In this document: piece after piece, positions 55,100-64,000 of the stretch
Numbering within the stretch: the stretch's first letter is position 1
Layout of the letters: each line of letters begins with the position of its first letter
Translations under genes and position numbers: made by a program
Notes under the pieces: generated by a model
Told to the model about the DNA's origin: nothing
What the model saw: only the letters and a program-made list of their open reading frames with translations
Databases searched by the model: none
Assembly (NCBI GenBank): GCA_013339895.1
Contig: JABACO010000006.1
Coordinates: 3,800,320-3,864,319, forward strand
Direction of reading: 5' to 3'
Origin: Ephydatia muelleri
Lineage: Eukaryota > Porifera > Demospongiae > Spongillida > Spongillidae
Length of the DNA stretch: 64,000 bases

Positions 55100-56051
55100 T
55101 CTCATAGTTATTTAAAAGGGTTTTCCTCCTTCCTCATCATATGACATTTCAACAGGCAATATTGCTTTTCTTCCAAACATGACTTCAAAGAGCAAATCAA
55201 AGGAAGAAGCATGCTTTGCATTGTTTTAGGCAAACACATGACAGTCAATATAGACATCCCAATCTTCCTTTTTCTCATTCACATATTTGGCAATCATGTT
55301 CTTTAAGGTTTGATTCCATCTTCATCTAGCCATTGGCTTAAGCAATGGTGGCTAATAGCATGTAAGATATAATTAAGCACCGTATAAGTTATACCTGATG
55401 ATGAGTAGGTGTGGTGAAGTGCCTCTTAATACATGTGCCTAACAGCTCTGTCATCTCTTTGTCTAAACTAATTCTGAATTCCTTGCCTTGATCTGTTGTA
55501 AGCAGCTTTGAGAGTCCCATCCTCATGAAATCTAAAACGCACGTAAGCATATCAATAGCAAACACCGTAAGTAGAATATCAAGATACCTTCAGCAGAGAA
55601 GCAGCAACACACCGTAGCATGCTTACTAGGAAGCACAGTATCTACCCATTTAGTGTAGTAGTTTGAATGAACCTATTGCCACTGAAAGAAGAGGAGTAAT
55701 AGGACCAACAAAGTCAATCCCCACATGATACCACGGTAATGAATAGGGACTGGATGCAGCTCAGAAAGTGGCTTCCTACTTGATTTTTGACAGACATCAC
55801 AAGCAGTGATCTGTATAGTGTACTAATGATTATATCCCATCTACAACGCTGCGCGCGTCAATTAGCAAAAGATCAACAACAACCAAAAGAAAACGTACCA
55901 TTCTCTTCATATTCCTCAGGATGTTCTTCCACATAAACGTCTCTTCGATTCTGGCCACTGTTTTAGTGACCCCAAAATGGCCTGAAGTAACATCCACGTG
56001 ACAAGCCTGTACCACCCGCATCTGTTCAATTTGGCGCTGTCTATACCTCAA
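55100..56051 (-). pseudogene. Integrase remnant (gypsy/KRBA2-like)
   Basis: Integrases of this type have an HHCC zinc-binding part and a DDE core. The minus strand shows QACHVDVTSGHFGVTKT, RIEETFMWKN (about 55930-56010), then CDVCQKSSRKPLSEL (about 55775-55815), WYHVGIDFVGP with the first core Asp (about 55705-55740) and LLTTDQGKEF with the second (about 55475-55510). RWNQTLKNMIAKYVNE follows, near the expected Glu (about 55295-55340), then LLFEVMFGRKAILPVEM (about 55150-55200). Short introns may separate some blocks, but stops and frame changes (for example before RWNQ) show decay. It lies head to head with the plus-strand integrase-like gene. Confidence 0.68.
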
Positions 56052-56078
56052 CAGTAACTTCCTACGCCAAACAGTACA

Positions 56079-56131
56079 TCAGAGGCGGGGGGGGTGAACT
56101 AGGGAATTCCCTCCCCCCCCCCCGCTGGACC
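56079..56131. repeat. G8/C11 inverted repeat
   Basis: ggcggggggggtgaac... mirrored by ...ccctcccccccccccgc around ggaattcc. It may be a transposon end or a small foldback. Confidence 0.5.
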
Positions 56132-56541
56132 GTCCATGATAATATTCATTCACTACATCGTAGACTCCATTACATAATCAATTCGCGTATTTGTTGATTA
56201 TACTTATGCAATGGATCGTGGCATCCGTTAGGCGCTAGGCGGTTCTATATCGGCGCTATTGTCCCTTTTGTTATCGACGTCATATTATTGCGCCAAAGAC
56301 CCTTTCTCAAAAGCACTATGCATCCTGTGTAAAGGCATTATTTTATACGTTCTCAGTTCAGTGTGCCTTGCTGTTGTCGGATCACTTGTCCGCAATTTCT
56401 CTAAGTTTTAAACGGTGAGTGTAAAATTTTGTTATACATGCAGTGATGAAGTATTAATCTGCATGCTTATAATATACTAATAGAGTTTCGAAAGTCGAAT
56501 TTCCAAGGCGTATATGTTCCGTACGGATGCCCAGCAATCGA

Positions 56542-56597
56542 CCGGTTACGTAACCGGACAACAGGATACACAACCGAACGGCCGGTTATGTAACCGG
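56542..56597. promoter_or_regulatory. Paired 16-bp palindromes between divergent integrase genes
   Basis: ccggttacgtaaccgg at 56542-56557 and ccggttatgtaaccgg at 56582-56597, start to start 40 bp apart, just upstream of the ATG at 56606. Two near-identical dyads in a divergent intergenic region could be binding sites for a dimeric protein; that role is inference. Confidence 0.45.
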
Positions 56598-57368
56598 ATA
56601 GTGACTTGCGCATGCACCAACAAGGTGTCACATTCACTTATCCACGTGTTACACGCCCGATGGATGCGTTCGTAGAATACCTTGTTGCTGCATTTCCAAA
56701 AGACGCTAAGAGAACAAGAAGTGCCGTAATTCACCAGCAGTTTGGAGAACGGATCATCAGCTGTTTAAAGAATCCTCTTTGCATTGAGGATAGAAACTTT
56801 CGCCACCTTATTAAAAGAAGTGGATTTCAACTGCTAGACTTGCCTGAAGCTGGAATAAGGGATGCATTGGTTGTCCAAGTCAAGGGGGAAAAGGAGGTAA
56901 TTCCTTTTGTGTTCGTAAATTCAATTTGATTACTGTTCGTTGGTATACATGTATAGAACGCTAATGACCGCACAATTATGAAAGGCTACAGAAGGGTCGC
57001 TATAGTAGAGGAATTCTACCATATTTTTGAAACAGATCCATGATAAAGATTGTCTGTATGCTGGTTCAAGAAAAACCTATGCTAGGGTAAGTTTGCTATT
57101 GGAGTGCCGTATACATGCATATGCTAATTTGAGTCACTTGTGTGTCACTTCTTATACACTGTAGGTCCAGTCATTGTACTCCTACATACCAAGAGTTGTG
57201 GTTGAAAAGTATGTAAGCTTGTGTTCAACATGCAGCTTAAGGAAACCACAGCACACCAAAGCCCCTTTAAGACCAATAATAGCTGATGGGCTATTTTCTT
57301 CGTATCCAGGTAGGTTTAATCACTATTCATGCTTACTACATGTACAAATAATTTATTCATATCTGTAG

Positions 57369-57765
57369 ATTGATCTGATTGATATGAGGCATATGCCACA
57401 TAATGGATGCAACTGGATATTACACATTGTGGATCATTGGTCAAAGTTTAATTTTGCATTTCCTCTTGTGAAAAAGAAGGCAAACCATGTGGTTAAAGTA
57501 TTGCACAACTATGTTTTCCCAGTTTTTGGCTTGCCTGCTATCATTCACAGTGATAATGGCAAAGAATTTGTAAACAAGCTCATTGGAGATGTAGTTTCAA
57601 CATGGCCAGGTCATGTGCAGCTAATCAGTGGTCATCCGCGACATCCCCAATCACAAGGGCTAGTTGAGCAGGCACACTACACACTTGAGAGAATGATCAG
57701 TGCCAAGGTTGTTGAATGCAGCGATCCTTCCCCACCATGGTCTCAATGGCTTCCACATATTGTGT
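57369..57765 (+). CDS. Integrase core exon (DDE)
   Basis: 397 nt, phase 0 in and phase 1 out, atctgtag acceptor and GTAAGT donor. Fully open and carries all three acidic residues, so this exon is the best preserved part of the gene. It joins 57819 in phase (T+AC = Tyr). Confidence 0.75.
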
Positions 57766-57959
57766 GTAAGTGATCCAATGTTTTCTATATATGCTTTAAA
57801 TGTTATTTATCTCTGCAGACACAATGAACACTCAGGTTCATGACACCACCAAACAAACCCCATATGAGTTAGTATTTGGCCAACCTCCAAGGGCAATTTT
57901 TGTTCCAGATGTCAACTTTCGGGGACAGCTAGATGAAGATGTTTTGAAGCGGCCTTCAG

Positions 57960-58245
57960 AGGATGTGAAGAAAGACAAGAGGATGATGTGGGAAAAGAAG
58001 AGGTGGATGAGGAGAAAGAAGAGGAGGATGAGGAGAAAAGAAGAGGAGGATGAGAGAACGAAGAGGAGGATAGGAGAAAGACGAGGAGGATGAGGAGAAA
58101 GAAGAAGTGGGTGAGGAGAAAGACGAGGAGGGTGAGGAGAAAGAAGAGGAGGATGAGGAAATGAAGAGGAGGATGAGGAAAACAACGAGGAGGATGAGGA
58201 GAAAGAAGAGGAGGATGAGGAGAAAGACGAGGAGGATGAATATAG
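57960..58245 (+). repeat. GAGGA-type purine-rich low-complexity stretch
   Basis: Imperfect gaggagaaagaagaggatga repeats. In one frame it encodes Glu/Asp-rich protein, in another Arg/Lys-rich; indels change the frame, so the coding outcome is unclear. Confidence 0.8.
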
Positions 58246-58384
58246 CAAAGTACAGTGGGGAGTAGAAGGAAGATTTTGATGATAGATGATGGGAACAATG
58301 TAGTGGAAAAGGATTTGGAAGATACGTATGTGAGCACTGTTGCAAGTCAGTCCGAATGCAATGTTGAGGAGAGAAACAAACCAC

Positions 58385-58469
58385 TGCTGCAAGTGATCTT
58401 CCTGATTCAGAAGTATGTGATGATCATGAAAGTGATTATGATCAGGATGGTAACAATAATGGACATGTA
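58385..58469 (+). CDS. Acidic exon-like segment before a GTAAGT donor
   Basis: Reads SDLPDSEVCDDHESDYDQ, DGNNNGH then GTAAGT at about 58469; a following exon-like segment, VALLKSNSRVLATTEIHL, runs into the gap. Probably the continuing linker of the integrase-like gene. Confidence 0.4.
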
Positions 58470-58589
58470 AGTGCCTAAATATATATTTAAACAAAATTAA
58501 TCTTCCTGGTTTTTTTTCGTTGTATAGGTGGCTTTACTGAAGTCCAATTCAAGGGTTTTGGCTACTACTGAGATACACTTGCCTGTTCG

Positions 58590-58689
58590 NNNNNNNNNNN
58601 NNNNNNNNNNNNNNNNNNNNNNNNNNNNNNNNNNNNNNNNNNNNNNNNNNNNNNNNNNNNNNNNNNNNNNNNNNNNNNNNNNNNNNNNN
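58590..58689. other. Assembly gap (100 N)
   Basis: Exactly 100 N, the customary placeholder for a gap of unknown size. The right contig begins inside the 16-bp satellite, a likely reason for the break. Confidence 0.99.
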
Positions 58690-58988
58690 TGAGCCCCCTG
58701 ATACGTGAGCCCCCCTGAGACATGAGCCCCCTGATACGTGAGCCCCCTGATACGTGAGCCCCCTGAGACATGAGCCCCTGAGATGTGAGGCTGCAGCAAT
58801 ATCTTCACTCATATCCCTAGTGGCTGACCATGTTGGTAGTTGGGGGTGGATATGGCTATCAGCCAGGCTGGAGGTTAACATCTTCCTCTCTCAGAGTTAA
58901 CTGCTGGCAAGGCTTGCTTGCTCTATCATATGCGTCAGCCTGACTCTATGTCATGGCTGTGCTTGCATGTAGATAAGGGCTGTACTCC

Positions 58989-59024
<36 letters not shown>

Positions 59025-59405
59025 CTGCGTGCATGCGTGTCTGCGTGTGCGTTTTCAGTATCAGAACTGGAGTGAGCATACATTTACATCCCCTTTGCTA
59101 ATGAGTCGTGTACAGTGTGGGGCACAAACGTTTTCTGCCACTGGCACTTCACTTTGTCACAAGGTCCATAAACCTAAGTCCTTGGTGTTATCTAGCTGCC
59201 TTAATATGTCAGCTATGTGGAGGCTTGGTTCTCTTCCTCGGGAGATTGCGTGCAATCGTGTGAATCTGCAGAGAATGGTGTACAATATGTGTTTGCAAAC
59301 ATTGTCTTATGCCTCAAATTGGTGTGCTTCATTGCAATCGCCAAAACAGTCAGAACCACTCACACATGCTGTCCTATATAACAAATGTATTTGCATTGGA
59401 TGCAG

Positions 59406-62400
59406 GGCCAGCTCCAACTTCAGCAGCAACACCAAACCTTACAACTCAGGGTAAGGCACCTACACAATTGAGCCCTTTGCTGTTGCATATTCATGTACAG
59501 CACATGTATGGGTGCCAGGTGCCATCATGGCTTCACTGCACACCTCTCCTTAGTTTGTCATTGTTTCGGATTTATCATTTTTGGTAGCTCCACCTCCATC
59601 TCCTTCAACTTCAAGTGCATCCAACCCCTCAACAACTTCACCAGCATCAGCATCCACTTCCCCACCAGGTAAGTACATAATGTACCTACTAAACTGTACC
59701 CCTTGCAGCGTTGCATGTACACCAGGGGCCCTCATGGCTTCACTGCATACCTCTCCTTACTTACTGTTACAGTACTTGTATGGGTACCAGGGGCCCTCAT
59801 GGCTTCACTCTCCTTACTTACTGTACTTCATCTTTTTCTTTTTTTTCGCATGCAAAACACACCCCAATATATCAATGACCATTGTATTGCTGATTACATC
59901 ATATCATTTGTGTATGTACACTGAATGTGAATATTCACATCATCATTTCTCATTTGACCATTTGGCGATATGTTACACATTTGGAATACTGTATGTGGAG
60001 AATTTATACTTCAGTTTTCAAAGCCACCTTGAATTGAAGAAGACCTTTATGTGCTGAAAAATAAGAGCCTTTGCATCAATGGATGTGTGCTCCGTCTTTT
60101 TCGAAAGGCTTCACAAGTCTGGAGGCCAATGAATTCTTATTCTACAAGTCCAGTGATTAATTATTGTGTAAAGCCATTGAAAGGGCATATACACCCTGTA
60201 CATGTATGTACACTTCTATGTTGTTTAAATAACCATTGCACCCACTGATGATCGGATGCATCTTTACTTGACAGATACCATTATTGGTCCAGTAGTTGGA
60301 GGAGTGGTTGGAGGAGTAGTGGTGATCGTGGTGATTATTATTATTATTGTTCTACTGATCTGCCTGTGCTCATCATCCAAGACATGTAGGTTGCCATGGA
60401 CACACTTTTCAGTATATGATGTAATTTGTTACATGCTATTTGCAACACTTACAGCCACAAAGTATAAGAGAAAAGGAAAGCGAGAGGTATCTTATCACAA
60501 CCCTATTGCCATACAGCATGTACCTGTACCTGTACCTGCTGAGGAGTCCCTCTACGATGGCAGCACCCAGGACCAGAGAGTACCTGAAGAATCCTTATAT
60601 GATGGCAATGCTCCTAATGGCAGAGGTGGCAATGTGCAAGAAGCTCTGAACTCCCAACCTGATACTTCAAAGAAGAACGCAGATGTGAGTTTACTAAACA
60701 CAGATAACCTATTGGTGTATTAATTGCAATTAAAAATGTAACGCTTGCATTGCAATAAGAACATTATACAGCATACACTTAGACAAAAATAAATAAATAA
60801 TTTAATTAATTAATAATTGCATTGAAATGAGCACTTATGGAAAATATCAGTGAGGAAAATGATGGAGGCCAGCTCCATCATCCATGCCATGTCCACTTCT
60901 CCATTTTACCCTAGATCCCCGCAAGCAAAGGTTTGTTGCACGCAGAATAGCAAAAGCCATTCATTCTGGCACGAACCCATCCCATTACTTCAGAATGTGA
61001 CTTCTCCCACTTAAAGTTTTGTGTGTACTTGAATCTACAGCCGTATTACTAGTTGTGAGGATTTATATATGTACATGGTACACTGAGGTGCTTGTTCTTC
61101 ATGATAAACTATGCCATGCAACTGATTTGTAGTTGCCGTAGTTACCTACATGTACATGTATACAGTATGTATTTGGTTATCTGAGCTACAATGTACATGT
61201 ACATGTTGTTTAATTTATGTCAAAATATCTTGTGCTGTACATAGTTGAGAGATCATTCATTGCTTCACTTGCAGTAACTGTTGTACGAATTATGTATGTA
61301 CGGGAGGGGGAGGAGGATGACACTATTGAAATATCATGACTGGATAACTTGGAAGCAACATTTGTAGTACTGCTGTTGCTCAATGTGAAGTAAACTTATG
61401 ATTTGTGCTTGCCTTCAACTTTGCAGCCACTGCTTTTCGCAACTAATCTTCTTTGCTCAATATGCATATGTGTTTTGCTTTGCTACAACTAGAATTAGTG
61501 GTTCAATTCACAATGCAGTGTGTGGTATGCCACTAATTGATCACATGATCATAATGTGTAAGGATTATGAATGACATGATAGTACGCACAATATACAGTG
61601 TAGGAACTCCTAGAGTGCTACCAATTGGTGTATTTTTAGGTGCAGTGTATTTATGTACACTTGCAATCACATTTATTGCTTAACACATCTTAAGAACAAC
61701 ACCTTTCTTCAAACGTTATATTTAAAATTCCAAACAACAACAATTCAAAAATCAATTAAAAGAGGAAATGAAGGGTTATGAGTATTTAAACAACATTGCT
61801 CAGTTAGCCCTTGAATAAGTTATGTGTTTATTGATTTCTACATTGGTGAGTTATTACGGCTCAATTTATTTCCTAGTTCAATTAGCTGCTATGATGAAAT
61901 GATTTGGTAATTGAGATAGTTTCAGTGTACTGAGACATGCCAATAAACTGCATCACTATTATTTATGAACATGTAACATACATACAATTAATGCAGTAAC
62001 AATAAATTAAATAAAGAGTAAGAATCATTTTTTAAAAGCTGTCGTTCATCTGCGAACATCTAGTAGATATTAATGTTAATGCCATAAACAATCTGCACTA
62101 GTTATTAAATAGCAACAAATGGGGAGACCTTGTATAGTGTTGCACCAACACAAAAGGAGATGTTGCATAGACAACCAATCAGAAATCTGCACTATATGAG
62201 GAATAGTTTTGTATACTGTAAAGAAATAAGTTATACCGGACATTCAGTTCTTTTTATATTTGTGAATAACTTTAGTAATTGTGACTGTGGCATGTAGGCA
62301 ACAACAATGAACCTTTTTGTCTTATAGTATTGTGATGGTATGTGTAGCATGCATGTTATGAAAAATAACAAAATGGTTGCCATGGTGCCCGAATCATAAC

Positions 62401-62805
62401 ATTGGTGCTATGGTGCCCAAATATTAACATGGTTGCTATGGTACCCAAATATTAACATGGTTGCTATGGTACCCAAATATTAACATGGTTGCTAAGGTGC
62501 CTAAACTAAATTTGACACGTCTGGCATCGTGTCTTGCCATTCCGCACTAGTTTACTCCATTAAATACGTACCAAGCACTAGATTTGTTGCTCCTTAATTT
62601 AAAGCCACAAGGATGTACATTGTGTCAACTTTACAATTATGGCGATCATGATTCAGTACATAATGATGGATGGCTTCTTAATGGTTTCATTTGAGGTGAG
62701 AAGCAAAAATGAAAGTGATAGACACCCACTGTACCAGGCCACCACACACCCACACACACACATTCACACACACACACAAACACACACAAACAAACACACA
62801 CACAC

Positions 62806-62845
<40 letters not shown>

Positions 62846-63175
62846 GTTCCAATGCCCACTACCCTGTATTGCCCACACACCCCACAGCAAAGTATCCTTT
62901 GAAGTTTAATGCACTACATGTAGATACACATAAACCACCAAACTGGTATTTCTCTCTATGCTATGAGAATTAATGACTTAAGTTTCAAGTAAATACATGT
63001 GTGGAATCATGTTCACTTTGTTGATCATTTCACACAGAAAATGATGTATGCAGATGTGCAGGTTGCCCCAGCAGCTAAGAACCCAGCTTCTGGGAGAGGA
63101 GGAAGAGGAGTGCCTCCTCCAATACCAGCCAGCAGCAGGACGTTTTACTCAACCGTTAAGACCCAAAAACTATAA
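59406..63175 (+). CDS. Gene B copy, 3' half (5 exons)
   Basis: Exons 59406-59450, 59588-59668 (stalk), 60275-60385 (membrane), 60455-60684 (tail) and 63038-63175 (last). Exon lengths equal those of gene B except the last. There one base fewer than in gene B (CCTCCTCCA versus CCTCCTCCCA) moves the frame so that the protein ends SSRTFYSTVKTQKL. TFYSTV fits the ITSM consensus TxYxx[VI]. The signal, Ig and FN3 exons would lie in or before the gap. Confidence 0.75.
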
Positions 63176-63767
63176 ACATCTACTCCTTTTGTTTGCAGTT
63201 ATTATTTAGTTTGATTGTTTGTGAGTGTGTGCAAGCATTGTCTTTGCCAATGTACATATGTGTAAATGTAAAATATAAGATTGTTTTTGAAGCATGAAAT
63301 ATACACAATATATTCCATTCACCTTCGACCTTTGTGACTGTTGCCGAAACGCCCGGAGAATATGTGAAATATCTCATCTGTTTCTACGGCTGTATGCTGC
63401 AATCAGAGCAATGTGCGTATCAGCGCCTTTTGACCCCACGCCACTGACACCACACCATAGACCCCACACCACTGAACCCCACCACTGAACCCACACTACT
63501 GAACCCACACCACACCACTGACCCCAAGGTTGTGTTGTCACTCACCTCACCTTGGGCCTCCTCCCCGGACCCACCTAGAACATGTATATGCATACTAATT
63601 CATACTATGTGTGTTCTAACATTACTTCACTAACTTTAATTTGTTTGCACATACATGTAGAGGGCATATGGAGGTTTATACATGTGTGTCTTTCACTGGG
63701 CCATACCAGTTCTACATGTAGGATATCTTTATATAATCACACATGAGAAGGGTGTTTTTCTCCCCAG

Positions 63768-64000
63768 GCTCCACACAGAGTCTTCCATGTCACACTGCCA
63801 GTGGAGATATCTGTACATCAAGTACATGCCCCAACACTGTGGTGACCTACACCTGTACCATCACCAGTGGAACAGCTGCTGGTTATACTGACTGGACCCT
63901 GCCCACTGGCACCTGTCCTACCAATGCTTTCCCTGATAAGATAAGACTATCTCAGTTTGTCAGTGGAGCATGTGTTGCTCAGGTGACCAGCACATGTGGA
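63768..64000 (+). CDS. Ig-like exon, 5' part (copy of gene C start)
   Basis: Identical in the translated part to 32579-32811 (GSTQSLPCHTASGDI, VVTYTC, GYTDWTLP, STCG), running off the window before the position where the first copy is interrupted. Confidence 0.85.

Larger units (their letters stand above)
56606..58589 (+). pseudogene. Intron-containing integrase-like gene, cut by the assembly gap
   Basis: Exons: 56606-56896 (MRMHQQGVTFTYPRV..., no domain recognised); about 56957-57087 (EEFYHIFET, IHDKDCLYAGSRKTYAR); about 57165-57309 (YIPRVVVEKYVSLCSTC, zinc-binding CxxC); 57369-57765 (core); and 57819 onward. The core shows QIDLIDMRH, LHIVDHWSKF, HSDNGKEF and QSQGLVEQ, giving D, D, E with 37 residues between the last two. 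The fifth exon has QTPYELVFGQPPRA, then a Glu/Lys/Arg-rich stretch. One-base frame changes near 57030 and 57285 suggest loss of function or sequence errors. The domain order fits transposon-derived KRBA2-like integrase genes. The 3' end is missing in the N gap. Confidence 0.65.
58690..64000 (+). repeat. Near-identical copy of about 27480-32811
   Basis: All features of the source recur in the same order: 16-bp satellite, GT repeat, gene B exons 4-8, the 28-bp tandem repeat, CA repeat and the start of the gene C Ig exon. The offset is 31213 at the left and 31189 at the right. The differences I noticed are microsatellite lengths and 1-2 nt indels. It is either a recent duplication or the second allele placed in tandem. 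Confidence 0.93.

Noticed and set aside
1-64000. tRNA, rRNA or other structural RNA genes
   Set aside because: I looked for tRNA-type A/B boxes and rRNA cores and saw none convincing; a covariance-model scan would be decisive.

Overview
This is animal (metazoan) nuclear DNA, most likely from a demosponge of the Amphimedon type. The evidence is AT-rich sequence, spliced genes with clean GT/AG boundaries and some very short introns (52-70 nt), phase-1 Ig-like and fibronectin III (FN3) exons, dense mini- and microsatellites, and many decayed transposons. The species is inferred from the style of the modules; no search was run. A run of exactly 100 Ns (58590-58689) shows that the window is a scaffold joined from contigs.

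The core is a cluster of related type I membrane receptor genes. Two complete gene models can be read exon by exon. Gene A (minus strand, 4918 to 1667, 5 exons, 352 aa) and gene B (plus strand, 7724 to 31968, 8 exons, 443 aa) are arranged head to head. Both encode a signal peptide, an Ig-like domain, an FN3 domain, a Ser/Thr/Pro stalk, one transmembrane helix and a tyrosine-bearing cytoplasmic tail. Their signal exons (52 nt) and Ig exons (405 nt) have identical lengths, and the modules join through phase-1 introns. Gene A's tail carries an ITIM-type motif (VPYEVV) and a YGTV motif. Gene B belongs to a second tail class (ESLY repeats, then a separate last exon). A third gene, C (32579-42786), is broken in its ectodomain but keeps stalk, membrane and tail exons. 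Further single modules and partial copies lie at 304-575, 36842-37481, 43073-43342, 43648-43839 (minus), 45468-45749 (minus) and 51950-52683.

The introns of gene B are very large and filled with repeats. The 10.9-kb intron 2 holds a minus-strand two-exon gene fragment, a 33-bp minisatellite split by a hAT transposon (14442-17808, with terminal inverted repeats and a perfect 8-bp target duplication), and G-rich satellites. The 6.4-kb intron 3 holds a 2.4-kb, 23-bp minisatellite of about 104 units and a reverse-transcriptase remnant with a YLDDG motif.

From 32.9 to 37.3 kb an insertion interrupts gene C's Ig exon. It carries a repeat-rich basic ORF, a Pro-rich/RGG ORF and a 118-bp-arm hairpin. 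From 49 to 58.6 kb transposon-derived sequence dominates: a second hAT, an LTR-like fragment, a minus-strand integrase remnant followed by an OTU-protease-like remnant, and a plus-strand intron-containing integrase-like gene cut by the N gap. After the gap, 58690-64000 is a near-identical copy of about 27480-32811. This is either a recent segmental duplication or an allelic contig scaffolded in tandem.
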